From contig NZ_KE386569.1 of NCBI RefSeq assembly GCF_000427625.1, positions 3,466,854 to 3,530,853 of the forward strand: a stretch of 64,000 bases of DNA. Direction: 5' to 3'. Origin of the DNA: Methylobacter luteus IMV-B-3098. GTDB lineage: Bacteria > Pseudomonadota > Gammaproteobacteria > Methylococcales > Methylomonadaceae. Under the pieces are notes generated by a model. It had not been told where the DNA came from and made no database searches. It saw nothing but the letters and a program-made list of their open reading frames with translations. This document shows positions 1 through 8,847 of the stretch, one piece after another. Every line of letters starts with the position of its first letter. Within the stretch, counting starts at the first letter, position 1. Position numbers and translations under genes: made by a program.

Positions 1-2
1 CC

Positions 3-221
3 ATTGTTGAAGCGCACGGGGCGACGATCCAATATCTGCCGCCCTATAGTCCTGAGCTGAATCCGATCGAGCAAGTCTTCGCCAAACTGAAGGCGTTGCT
101 GCGCAAGGCCGCCGAGCGCACTTACGACAAGCTCTGGCAACTCATTGGTAAGCTGTTGGATGAGTTTCAAGCGGATGAGTGCCTCAATCTCTTCAGGCAT
201 TCAGGCTATGTTTCTACGTAA
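3..221 (+). pseudogene. IS630-family transposase, C-terminal part (cut by window edge)
   Basis: The reading frame is open from the window edge and ends in TAA at 219-221. It encodes the C-terminal end of a DDE transposase: the stretch LPPYSPELNPIEQVFAKLK carries the last catalytic Glu in the context typical of IS630/Tc1-like enzymes. The upstream part lies outside the window, so it cannot be said whether the element is intact. It abuts a decayed cysC relic, which suggests the element or a rearrangement damaged that gene. The terminal inverted repeat is not identifiable with one end only. Confidence 0.8.
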
Positions 222-249
222 TAGATAATTGCTCTAGTGGCCACTTCAA

Positions 250-593
250 TCAAAATATTCGTAATTTTTGGGGAAGCTTTAGCTATGGCAAGCGGAGCTA
301 ACGCTTTTATCCTACAGAATTTTTTGATGTCCTCTGATCTTCGTGCAGAACTTAATCAATAATTCGTTATCGAGTACACATCAAGTACGCACTGGCAATC
401 CGTTAGCAGCACGGTCTGAAATGTCTGTATAAAAATGCGGCAAGACGAAGTTAAAAACTTTACCGGTGCTGATTCTGTCTATGAACATCAGGAGAATCCT
501 GAATTAGTCATGGAAACACATATTCAACCATTTGAAAAAAGCGTTGAGCAGATGCTAAGCTATCTAATTGAACGGGGGATTTTGAATAAATGA
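250..593 (+). pseudogene. cysC: Adenylylsulfate kinase (cysC) relic with stops and frameshifts
   Basis: No intact frame exists, but fragments in different frames line up in order with the C-terminal half of APS kinase. They are GEALAMASGANAFI near 273-315, EVHIKYALAIR then a stop and QHGLKCLYKNA near 371-435, and an open stretch from 435 reading VKNFTGADSVYEHQENPELV and ending YLIERGILNK at the TGA 591-593. The family hallmark is GLYKKAR..(I/V)KxFTGxDSxYExPExPEL. The relic ends with an ATGA overlap into the DHH gene at 590, so the two were once translationally coupled. The N-terminal P-loop half is missing. Only the last 52 codons (435-593) remain open. Confidence 0.7.
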
Positions 594-1546
594 ATTATGA
601 TGTATTCAATGGCGATGCCGATGGCATATGCGCCTTATTGCAGCTTCGATTGGCCGAGCCAAAGTCGTCAGTATTGGTGACGGGCATAAAGCGCGATATC
701 GAGCTACTGGATCGGGTCAATGCGAAGCCGGGCGATGACGTAACCGTGCTGGATGTTTCCCTGCAGAAAAATCTTCCTCACGTGCAAAGGATACTCCAAC
801 AAGGCGCCCGCATTTTTTATGTCGATCATCATTTGCCCGGAGAGATACCCGAGCATGCCGCGCTTAAAACGCTGATCGATACCGATGCAAATATGTGCAC
901 CAGTCTTCTGGTTGACCGTTATCTGCAAGGACAATACCGTAGCTGGGCCGTTGTTGCGGCTTTCGGCGACAATTTGAATCAAAGCGCGGAGCAGGCGGCA
1001 GGCGGGCTGAAACTGTCGGCCTCCGAAATAGACCAGTTAAAAGAACTGGGCATTTGCATCAACTACAACAGCTATGGCAGTTGTGTGGAGGATCTGCATT
1101 ATCCGCCGGATCAGCTTTATAAGAGTTTATTGCCTTATAAATCGCCTTTAGACTTTATCGGCGATCAACAGTCAATCTATAAAGCACTTCAGGCTGGCTA
1201 TTATGACGATTTAATGCAGGCAAGCCGTATTAAACCCGAATACGATAATGATCATGTTGCAGTGATCGTATTGCCGGATAAAATCTGGGCCCGGCGCATC
1301 AATGGCGTTTATGGCAATGAGTTGGCCAATCAGGCTCCGGCCAAAGCGCATGCTATCGTGACGCATAATAATCGAGGAGGGTACCAAGTCAGTGTCCGGG
1401 CGCCACTGGTCAATAAAGCCGGCGCGGATGAATTGTGCAGCGAATTCCCCTCTGGCGGCGGACGCAAAGGCGCTGCCGGGATTAATCATTTGCCGGTAGA
1501 GCAATTAACTGATTTTATCAAAAGATTTAGCGAGAAATATGGCTAG
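590..1546 (+). CDS. DHH-family phosphoesterase
   Basis: A 318-residue protein of the DHH/DHHA1 phosphoesterase superfamily. The first Asp-rich motif is FNGDADG (residues 6-12), the signature VDHH is at 78-81, and the DHHA1-type glycine-rich end SGGGRKGAAG is near residue 295. Relatives hydrolyse phosphodiester or phosphoanhydride bonds (RecJ, oligoribonuclease NrnA, pyrophosphatases); the substrate here cannot be told. It is not RecJ, which is much longer. A GGGGGA ribosome site lies about 10 bases before the ATG, inside the overlapping cysC relic. The old coupling to an APS kinase hints at a nucleotide substrate such as PAP, but that is inference. Confidence 0.8.
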   Translation: MNYDVFNGDADGICALLQLRLAEPKSSVLVTGIKRDIELLDRVNAKPGDDVTVLDVSLQKNLPHVQRILQQGARIFYVDHHLPGEIPEHAALKTLIDTDANMCTSLLVDRYLQGQYRSWAVVAAFGDNLNQSAEQAAGGLKLSASEIDQLKELGICINYNSYGSCVEDLHYPPDQLYKSLLPYKSPLDFIGDQQSIYKALQAGYYDDLMQASRIKPEYDNDHVAVIVLPDKIWARRINGVYGNELANQAPAKAHAIVTHNNRGGYQVSVRAPLVNKAGADELCSEFPSGGGRKGAAGINHLPVEQLTDFIKRFSEKYG

Positions 1547-1746
1547 CATTGAGATGGGTAGGACTGTTCTGTACAGGCGCGCCATCCATTTATTTTATAT
1601 TGCCATACGCTAAAAAGCCGAAGCTTTAATGCAGTTTTAACAGAGATTGGTTACAACAGTGCAATTCAGCATTAAAGGCATTAAAATTAAGTATTGAAAA
1701 TCACAAGTCGCCTGGTTGCAGCAAATTTCTACCGTAAAATTAAAGA

Positions 1747-2292
1747 ATGAAAATAATCCCAACAAAAATCCCTGATGTATTTATCCTGGAGCCCAAGGTA
1801 TTTGGCGATCAGCGCGGCTTTTTTCTGGAAAGCTATAACCAACAAACATTTCAAGATATAACCGGCATAAAAGCAACCTTTGTGCAGGATAATCATTCCC
1901 GCTCGGGTAAAAACGTCCTAAGAGGGCTGCATTATCAGCTAAAGCATCCACAAGGCAAGCTGGTGCGTGTGGTGCGGGGCTGTGTCTTTGACGTGGCGGT
2001 TGATCTGAGGAAATCGTCATCGACATTCGGCCATTGGGTAGGCGTCGAATTAAGCGAAGAGAATCACCGGCAGTTCTGGGTGCCCGCCGGTTTTGCCCAT
2101 GGCTTTCTGGTGCTGTCCGAACAGGCGGACTTCTTGTATAAAACCACCGATTACTACGCGCCGGAATATGAATGCTGCATACGCTGGGACGATCCCGACA
2201 TTGGCATTGTATGGCCGGAAAACTGTACGCCCTGTCTTTCCGCCAAGGATCAGCAAGGCGTCTCGCTCCGTGAGGCCGAGGTGTTTGCATGA
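1747..2292 (+). CDS. rfbC: dTDP-4-dehydrorhamnose 3,5-epimerase
   Basis: A 181-residue cupin-fold epimerase, the usual length. It converts dTDP-4-keto-6-deoxy-glucose to dTDP-4-keto-L-rhamnose, third step of dTDP-rhamnose synthesis in the cytosol. Visible landmarks are FVQDNHSRS (45-53), LRGLHYQ with the catalytic His at about 62, WVPAGFAHGFLVLS (111-124) and the Tyr of DFLYKTTDYY near 131. It is the first gene of an rfbCDBA run and overlaps rfbD by four bases (ATGA). The 200 bases upstream hold no gene. A second, broken copy of rfbC lies at 22213-22662. Confidence 0.95.
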   Translation: MKIIPTKIPDVFILEPKVFGDQRGFFLESYNQQTFQDITGIKATFVQDNHSRSGKNVLRGLHYQLKHPQGKLVRVVRGCVFDVAVDLRKSSSTFGHWVGVELSEENHRQFWVPAGFAHGFLVLSEQADFLYKTTDYYAPEYECCIRWDDPDIGIVWPENCTPCLSAKDQQGVSLREAEVFA

Positions 2293-3176
2293 AAATCCTG
2301 CTGACCGGCTGTAATGGTCAGGTAGGCTGGGAACTGGCCAGAGCCTTATTGCCGCTTGGAGACGTCATTGCCGTCAGCCGCTCGCAGGTAGAACTTTCCG
2401 ATCCTGATGGATTGCGCCGCATTGTGCAGAAGGTTAGTCCGGACGTTATTGTCAATCCGGCTGCCTATACGGCTGTCGATAAAGCGGAAACGGACCGGGA
2501 TATGGCATTCCTGATCAATGCGGAAGCGCCTCGCGTGTTAGCCGAAGAAGCGGCGAAAAGAGCGGCGTTGCTGATTCATTATTCCACCGATTACGTCTTC
2601 GACGGCACGAAGAACGCGCCTTATACGGAAGACGACGCCACGCATCCCGTCAATGTCTATGGCCAAAGTAAACTGGCTGGCGAGCAGGCGATTCAGGCGG
2701 CCGGAGCGGACCATCTGATTCTTCGCACATCCTGGGTTTACGCGGCCAGAGGGCAAAATTTCCTGAAAACCATTTTGCGATTGGCGGCAGAGCGCGAAGA
2801 ACTGGCTATCGTTGCCGATCAGATCGGTTCGCCAACCTGGGCGCGTCTGATTGCCGAAACCACGGCGCATATTCTGAGACAATCCCTGCAGGAAAGACGG
2901 CAAGACCATTTTAATTCTGGTGTCTACAATCTGACTTCAGTGGGCGAAACTTCATGGCATGGATTTGCCCAGGCGATTGTTGAGATCGCCCGTCAGCAAG
3001 GCATGCCAGCATTAAAAAACCGCATCATCAATCCGATACCGACGACAGCTTATCCAGTGCCCGCCAAACGCCCACTCAACTCGCGGCTATCAACAGATCG
3101 CCTGGAGCAGCGTTTCGGTTTGAAAATGCCATCCTGGGATGCTGCATTGAGGCTTTGTATGGCGGATATGACTTAA
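2289..3176 (+). CDS. rfbD: dTDP-4-dehydrorhamnose reductase
   Basis: A 295-residue NAD(P)H-dependent reductase of the extended SDR type that makes dTDP-L-rhamnose, the last step of the pathway. The N-terminal nucleotide-binding motif GCNGQVGWEL starts at residue 7. The conserved NPAAYTAVDKAE follows, then STDYVFDG and the catalytic YGQSK motif near residue 128. The start overlaps the rfbC stop (ATGA), indicating translational coupling. Confidence 0.95.
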   Translation: MKILLTGCNGQVGWELARALLPLGDVIAVSRSQVELSDPDGLRRIVQKVSPDVIVNPAAYTAVDKAETDRDMAFLINAEAPRVLAEEAAKRAALLIHYSTDYVFDGTKNAPYTEDDATHPVNVYGQSKLAGEQAIQAAGADHLILRTSWVYAARGQNFLKTILRLAAEREELAIVADQIGSPTWARLIAETTAHILRQSLQERRQDHFNSGVYNLTSVGETSWHGFAQAIVEIARQQGMPALKNRIINPIPTTAYPVPAKRPLNSRLSTDRLEQRFGLKMPSWDAALRLCMADMT

Positions 3177-3278
3177 AAGCAGAGGCTTTAGCGTCAGTAG
3201 AAAATTAAGCTCCCGGTAAGTTCGGCGTGCGATAGTTGCCGGGAGTTGACCTTGGAACACAGCAATTAAACATAACCT

Positions 3279-4343
3279 ATGAAAATATTAGTCACTGGGG
3301 GCGCCGGGTTTATAGGCTCGGCTCTGGTTCGTTATCTGATCAATGAGACCGAGCACAGCGTTATCAATGTCGACAAACTCACCTATGCGGGCAATCTCGA
3401 ATCGCTCAAATCGATAGAAGCCAATGCGCGCTACCATTTTGAGCAGGTTGATATCTGCGACGCCGCCAAAATCGAGCAACTATTCCAGCGCTATCAGCCT
3501 GATACGGTGATGCACCTGGCGGCTGAATCCCATGTGGATCGCTCCATCGATGGTCCTGCGGCCTTCATACAAGCCAATATTATCGGCACTTATACCTTGC
3601 TGGAAGCCGCACGCCAGTACTGGCAGACATTGGCTGACGCGCAAAGGCAAGCGTTTCGTTTTCATCATATCTCGACCGATGAAGTCTATGGCGCCTTGGG
3701 CGAGACAGGGCTCTTTACGGAAGACACCGCTTATGATCCGAGCTCACCCTATTCAGCCAGCAAAGCCTCATCGGATCATTTAGTCAGAGCCTGGCATCGG
3801 ACCTACGGCTTGCCGGTGATCGTCACCAACTGCTCAAACAATTACGGGCCTTTCCATTTCCCCGAAAAACTCATACCGCTGGTGATTCTGAATGCCATTG
3901 AAGGCAAGCCGCTGCCTGTTTATGGCAAGGGCGATCAGATACGCGATTGGCTCTATGTCGAGGATCATGCGCGGGCGCTCTATAAAGTGGTGACCGAAGG
4001 CGCTGTCGGGCAGACCTACAATATCGGCGGTCACAACGAAAAAACCAATCTTGAGGTGGTCAAGACCATTTGCCGCATTCTGGATGAGTTGAAGCCCAAT
4101 CGTCCTGGCCATATAACGCGCTATGAAGAATTGATTACACACGTAACGGATCGCCCGGGGCATGATAAGCGCTATGCCATCGATGCGGGCAAAATCAACA
4201 AGGAACTCAATTGGACGCCGAAAGAAACCTTTGAAACCGGCATCAGGAAGACTGTGCAATGGTATATCGATAATCAAGCCTGGTGGCAACGCGTGCAGGA
4301 TGGCAGTTATCGGCGCGAACGGTTAGGCTTGGGCACGAAGTAA
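3279..4343 (+). CDS. rfbB: dTDP-glucose 4,6-dehydratase
   Basis: A 354-residue extended SDR, normal length for RmlB. It turns dTDP-glucose into dTDP-4-keto-6-deoxyglucose. It shows the Rossmann motif [14 protein letters not shown] at the N-terminus, [20 protein letters not shown] and the catalytic [10 protein letters not shown]. The 102-base gap after rfbD contains an imperfect inverted repeat (CTCCCGGTAA at about 3211 and TTGCCGGGAG at about 3236) without a T-run, possibly an mRNA processing or stability element. It is followed 48 bases later by rfbA. Confidence 0.95.
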   Translation: MKILVTGGAGFIGSALVRYLINETEHSVINVDKLTYAGNLESLKSIEANARYHFEQVDICDAAKIEQLFQRYQPDTVMHLAAESHVDRSIDGPAAFIQANIIGTYTLLEAARQYWQTLADAQRQAFRFHHISTDEVYGALGETGLFTEDTAYDPSSPYSASKASSDHLVRAWHRTYGLPVIVTNCSNNYGPFHFPEKLIPLVILNAIEGKPLPVYGKGDQIRDWLYVEDHARALYKVVTEGAVGQTYNIGGHNEKTNLEVVKTICRILDELKPNRPGHITRYEELITHVTDRPGHDKRYAIDAGKINKELNWTPKETFETGIRKTVQWYIDNQAWWQRVQDGSYRRERLGLGTK

Positions 4344-4391
4344 TATAAAAACCCCGACAACTTTGAATCATTACCGACAGGAAAATAGAGC

Positions 4392-5258
4392 ATGAAAGGA
4401 ATAATACTGGCAGGCGGCTCAGGAACGCGCTTGCATCCCGTTACGCTGGGTATCTCAAAGCAGCTCCTGCCTGTTTACGACAAGCCCATGATTTATTACC
4501 CGCTGAGCATTCTGATGCTGGCGGGCATTAAGGAAGTGCTCATCATTTCAACACCGCAGGATATTGGCCGGTTCGAACAGCTCTTAGGTGACGGTAGCCA
4601 GTGGGGCATGCAGCTGGAATATGCCGTTCAGCCCTCACCGGACGGCTTGGCCCAGGCTTTTATTATTGGTGAAGAATTTATCGCGCATGATGCTTGCGCG
4701 TTAGTACTGGGAGACAACCTGTTCTATGGTCATGATTTAGAGAAACTGCTGAAGCGATCGGTACAGAAAACAGAAGGCGCGACCGTTTTTGCCTATCCCG
4801 TGCATGATCCGGAACGTTATGGCGTTGTTGAGTTTGATAAAGAAGGAACAGCCATCTCGCTGGAAGAAAAGCCGGCCAGGCCCAAATCCCGCTATGCCGT
4901 CACCGGTCTTTATTTTTATGACCATCAGGTCGTGGAGATTGCCAAATCGATCAAGCCTTCGGCCCGCGGCGAGCTGGAAATCACAGACGTCAACCGCTGC
5001 TATCTTGAGCAAAACACGCTGTCGGTTGAGTTAATGGGGCGCGGCATGGCCTGGCTGGATACCGGCACGCATGAATCCTTGCTGGATGCCTCGCAGTTTA
5101 TCCAGACCATTGAAAAACGGCAGGGCCTGAAAATAGCCTGTCTGGAAGAAATTGCCTGGCGCAACGGCTGGATTGTCGATGATCAGCTGAGGCAGTTGAC
5201 GAAGCCCTTGCTGAAAAGCGAATATGGCAATTATCTGATGCGGTTGCTTGAGCAGTGA
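4392..5258 (+). CDS. rfbA: Glucose-1-phosphate thymidylyltransferase
   Basis: A 288-residue nucleotidyltransferase that activates glucose-1-phosphate with dTTP, the entry step to dTDP-rhamnose. The signature [13 protein letters not shown] is at the N-terminus (about residues 6-18), followed by [28 protein letters not shown] and [14 protein letters not shown]. It closes the rfbCDBA set, so the window encodes a complete pathway for L-rhamnose, which the glycosyltransferases nearby can use. Confidence 0.95.
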   Translation: MKGIILAGGSGTRLHPVTLGISKQLLPVYDKPMIYYPLSILMLAGIKEVLIISTPQDIGRFEQLLGDGSQWGMQLEYAVQPSPDGLAQAFIIGEEFIAHDACALVLGDNLFYGHDLEKLLKRSVQKTEGATVFAYPVHDPERYGVVEFDKEGTAISLEEKPARPKSRYAVTGLYFYDHQVVEIAKSIKPSARGELEITDVNRCYLEQNTLSVELMGRGMAWLDTGTHESLLDASQFIQTIEKRQGLKIACLEEIAWRNGWIVDDQLRQLTKPLLKSEYGNYLMRLLEQ

Positions 5259-5531
5259 ACTTGTTAACATGACACAATAGAACCTAGAGTCATGGCTTGG
5301 ATTCTGTTTGAAATCAGTGGCCTGTATGGAAAAACCGTCCAACAATGAATTTTTGGGTAAGCGCTCAAGACTATTTATCCATTTTTCAGCCACTGATAGC
5401 GTCTTTATGCTCAGCTCGAGGCAAGCAATGGGGGCTCAATTTCAGCGAGTGTTGTCAGCCGTTGCCGAGATGAATAAAATGCCTCCAAACTCATCAGGTA
5501 CAATATTTGCCACAAATTGAAGATATCCTTG
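5259..5531 (+). other. Convergent intergenic gap, no gene seen
   Basis: The rightward rfb genes and the leftward glycosyltransferase gene converge here. Short open frames exist but show no family features. ATCAGTGGC near 5304 and GCCACTGAT near 5390 are inverted copies too far apart to be a simple terminator. No canonical intrinsic terminator was found. Confidence 0.4.
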
Positions 5532-6629
5532 CTACATAATTCTTGCTGCTGTAAAGCGCGCTTCCCAAGTATTGCTATCTGTAAATTGCCGGGTTTTTTC
5601 CTCATCCGAACGATATAACAGCGCTTTTTGTACTAAACTGTTGATTTCTTGCCCTTTCTTGCTCAGAAAAGTTCCTTCCTCATCATTACGGAATGTCATC
5701 TCGCCAAATTCCGTAGAAACTACCGGCAATCCTAGCGCACGGTACTCATAATATTTGATCGGGTCAACCGAAGCGGTCAGCTCAGTATTCTTGAATGGGA
5801 TCAGTCCCACATCAAAGTCTTGCATCGCGATTAGGGCTTCTTGATGCGGGCAGGGTGGCAGAATCTCAATGTTTTCAGGCAGCGCATAGGATGACGGTGA
5901 AAATATCGGTCCGATCAATCTCACTATATCTACTGGCCGAGCATTGGCCAGAGAAATTATCCATTCCCAATCAAACCAAGAACCGATCGTTCCAACATAT
6001 CCCAGGATCTTTCTTTCTCGCGCTAACGTACTAATTTGGCGAGTTGGCAAAACACTGGCGTCCAATCCGTTAAGCACCCGCTGAACATCAGGCCTGACAT
6101 CGCTCCAGCGCTGCTTCAACGTAGTCGAAGATGTTAATACCTGAGTCACACGGCTAGCTAGTTTCTGCTCTCGCCAACGCATCGCCAGGCGAGAAAAACC
6201 GGAGTAAAAGCAAGGGAAATTATCCATTGCATCGTAAACTGAAGTAATGTCCTTGAGCCGATCAAAAACGGCCAAGGCTAATACGGATGGTTTGCCAATG
6301 ACCAGCATCGCCTGGCTTTGATGTGCAAATGTATCGATATGGTTTAACACCGGCCGCCACATGATGCCGTTTATCATGCCTGATCCCGGAAGAGGTTCTA
6401 TGGGCAGCGCAGGAGGAGTAATCACCTTAAGCCAGGCGGGACTTTGACGATTGATCGTGCTCTCTTGAACGCCTAATCGACGGAAATCAGAGAGCAAGGG
6501 AAAACGTGTCGGATAAGGATCAACCCATAAGACATCTCCGCCGGTACTCGCGTGAAACCACTCTACAAATTTGTGTGGGCGCTGCGCATAGCTTGTCCAG
6601 GAAACTGGGGAAAGATACACCAGGCGCAT
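5532..6629 (-). CDS. Glycosyltransferase, TuaH/GT4-like
   Basis: A 365-residue GT-B fold glycosyltransferase. It begins MRLVYLSPVSWTSYAQRPHK. Further landmarks are VYDAMDNFPCF near residue 138, KILGYVGTIGSWFDWEW and LIPFKNTELTASVDPIKYYE followed by GLPVVSTEFGE in the C-terminal sugar-nucleotide domain. The same landmarks recur in the middle domain of the 1091-residue protein at 16763-20038 (YDCMDHHEGF, RIIGYYGAIAEWFD, LLPFKVIPLTLATNPVKAYE), so the two are paralogues. The start overlaps the wecB stop by one base (TGATG), so they are coupled. Donor and acceptor sugars are unknown. Confidence 0.8.
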   Translation of the reverse strand: MRLVYLSPVSWTSYAQRPHKFVEWFHASTGGDVLWVDPYPTRFPLLSDFRRLGVQESTINRQSPAWLKVITPPALPIEPLPGSGMINGIMWRPVLNHIDTFAHQSQAMLVIGKPSVLALAVFDRLKDITSVYDAMDNFPCFYSGFSRLAMRWREQKLASRVTQVLTSSTTLKQRWSDVRPDVQRVLNGLDASVLPTRQISTLARERKILGYVGTIGSWFDWEWIISLANARPVDIVRLIGPIFSPSSYALPENIEILPPCPHQEALIAMQDFDVGLIPFKNTELTASVDPIKYYEYRALGLPVVSTEFGEMTFRNDEEGTFLSKKGQEINSLVQKALLYRSDEEKTRQFTDSNTWEARFTAARIM

Positions 6630-7723
6630 CAGGCAAAGTGCTCTCGAAGCACCTTGACGATACGCTCGGCGCTTCGGCCATCACCGTAAGGCGATATTCC
6701 CCGAGCCATTGCCTGATACGCTGACTCATTGTCCAGCAGGCGTTGTGCCTCTTCCACAATCCGCTCATAATTGGGACCGACCAGTTTGACTACCCCCTGT
6801 TCAACCGCCTCTGGGCGCTCGGTTTCGTCCCGCAATACCAGCACCGGCTTGCCCAGGGCTGGTGCTTCTTCCTGTACGCCGCCGGAGTCGCTGATGATCA
6901 GATAAGAACGCTTCATGGCGGCAACGAACGGAGCGTAATCCAGAGGTGCGCAAAGATGAATGTTCGAGCTGTCCCCCAGCATTTCATAAGCTACATCCTT
7001 GATATTCGGGTTCGGGTGCACAGGGTAAAGAAACTGAACATCAGGGTTACGCGCCGCCAGCGTTTGCAGCGCCCGACAAATATTGCGGAACGGCTCGCCG
7101 AAATTTTCACGGCGATGGGAGGTGATCAGCACAAGGCGCTTCTCGGGATCAAGTTCAATCCCGAGTTCCAGATCCTTGGCCGCCGTCATCAGTAATGCAT
7201 CGATCACGGTATTACCTGTAACAACGATATCGCTATCCATAATCCCTTCACGAAGCAGGTTCTGGCGCGAACTTTCCGTCGGCGCGAAGTGCCAGCGAGC
7301 CAACTTTCCTGCGATCACGCGATTGGCTTCTTCCGGAAAAGGATTCTGCATATCCCAGGTGCGTAAACCCGCTTCCACATGACCGAAAGGAATGCGGTGA
7401 TAAAAACAAGCCAGCGCCACCGCCATCACCGTAGTGGTATCGCCCTGGGCCAGAACCACGTCGGGCTTTTCTGATAGCAAGACCTTATCCAATTCCAGCA
7501 ACAGTCTTGCCGTTAATGTTGTCAGGGCCTGATTGGGGCGCATGATGTTCAGGTCTATATCCGGCTCGATCTGGAACAAGCTCATGACTTGATCCAGCAT
7601 ATGGCGATGCTGCGCCGTAGCCAATACGCGCACATCGACCCAAGGTTCGGCTTTGAGCGAGAGAATTACGGGAGCCATCTTAATGGCTTCAGGACGTGTG
7701 CCGATAGCACATATAATTTTCAT
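6629..7723 (-). CDS. wecB: UDP-N-acetylglucosamine 2-epimerase (non-hydrolysing)
   Basis: A 364-residue WecB-type epimerase that interconverts UDP-GlcNAc and UDP-ManNAc in the cytosol. Landmarks are the N-terminal ICAIGTRPEAIKMAPVI, VLAQGDTTT, HVEAGLRT, FPEEANR, SHRRENFGEPF and the C-terminal SDSGGVQEEAPALGKPVLVL with RPEA. It lies between the broken acyltransferase gene (11 bases upstream) and the glycosyltransferase with which it overlaps. A ManNAc dehydrogenase (wecC) is not seen, so the product may be used as ManNAc itself or converted elsewhere. Confidence 0.93.
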   Translation of the reverse strand: MKIICAIGTRPEAIKMAPVILSLKAEPWVDVRVLATAQHRHMLDQVMSLFQIEPDIDLNIMRPNQALTTLTARLLLELDKVLLSEKPDVVLAQGDTTTVMAVALACFYHRIPFGHVEAGLRTWDMQNPFPEEANRVIAGKLARWHFAPTESSRQNLLREGIMDSDIVVTGNTVIDALLMTAAKDLELGIELDPEKRLVLITSHRRENFGEPFRNICRALQTLAARNPDVQFLYPVHPNPNIKDVAYEMLGDSSNIHLCAPLDYAPFVAAMKRSYLIISDSGGVQEEAPALGKPVLVLRDETERPEAVEQGVVKLVGPNYERIVEEAQRLLDNESAYQAMARGISPYGDGRSAERIVKVLREHFA

Positions 7724-7734
7724 ATCGTAATTGT

Positions 7735-8847
7735 TTAATTCAAATGACTTTTTAAAGATGTTAAAACTAAATCGGCGCCACTTATGCTTAAATGGAATTT
7801 GTCGAAATACATTGCCTTGTTATTGATGACTGCATAACAGTTTATTTTATGGCAAAGTTTTTCTGCCGGATCCAATGCAATTAAGTTATCGTTCCAATCA
7901 AAATGCTCCAATTGTTCAATTAAAAATTGATTCTCCATCAAATAATCCGATTTCTGAATGCTCACAACAGACGAGGGAGACTTTGCGAAAAAAATATACT
8001 TATCAATATGACTATTCAATCTCGGCACCGGATATAAAACAAAAACCTTTTTACCCTTTTCCAAAAGTATATTGATAATTTTTATATAATTCGCCATGCG
8101 AAGAGATCTTTGATCCTGATTGTCGAATGAGTTCTGGCTATACGCCAGCAAGACATTTTTAATTTGTTTATCACGTACAATCCTTTCAATTGCTTTCTGA
8201 GTCCATTGATGACAGCCTTTTGTGACGATTGCCCCCTTTATCTCCATGGATGGCACACAGCCACTGAATGTCAGATGGACTAACCCTTCATTATTTGGTT
8301 TGAGCAGCTTGGATAATGAGTAACCTAATTCAACGCCAAAACTATTACCAAGAACAGCCCACGTAACATTGGTGCCGCCATAGGTGCAAGCGTCATCGGG
8401 CAATTTAAAATTCTTACCGCCCGTGTGGCACTTGTTACGCTCAGGGCTGTATTCGATTGAATCAATTAGATTTTTTTGCTGTTTATTGAACCTGTACTGG
8501 AATCCTTTGTTATAAACAGAAAGGGCACTAAGCGAAACAAATACGGCACTCATCAAAGAAGCCAAAAGGAAGATGCTTTTAGTGCTTATTTTATACTTAT
8601 CTCTAAATGGCGACTCAATGTATTTCCAGCTAAACCAGGCAAGCACGATTGTGCTTACAATTAACATAATAAACAGTAGTTGACTGGGTTGATCCAGGGA
8701 GCGCAAGCGTGCGAACGCGAACAAAGGCTGATGCCATAGGTAGGCGCTATAACTAATCAGTCCAATACCAACCAGCCATTTTTGGGAAAGCAGTTTACCG
8801 ATGGCCGTTTGTGATGAAGCAAACAAAATAACGAACGCGGCGCCTAG
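7735..8847 (-). pseudogene. OafA-like acyltransferase, 3' part, split by IS1182-type element
   Basis: This is the C-terminal part of a membrane acyltransferase of the AT3 (OafA/YrhL) type with a C-terminal SGNH domain. It has the end of the membrane region (LVGIGLISYSAYLWHQPLFAF) and an extracytoplasmic domain with GNSFGVELGYSL (the GDS-like block) and a late FDKFHLS block that carries the catalytic His. The gene was interrupted by the element at 8848-10396; removing it and one CTAG copy restores one frame from 11174 to 7735, 628 residues, reading TLIPTLGAAFVILFASSQTA across the junction. A TTG at 8826 could start a fragment, but it would lack the catalytic membrane domain. Confidence 0.9.

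Noticed and set aside
8476-8664. Small plus-strand open frame within the acyltransferase part
   Set aside because: Shadow of the leftward gene without own features.
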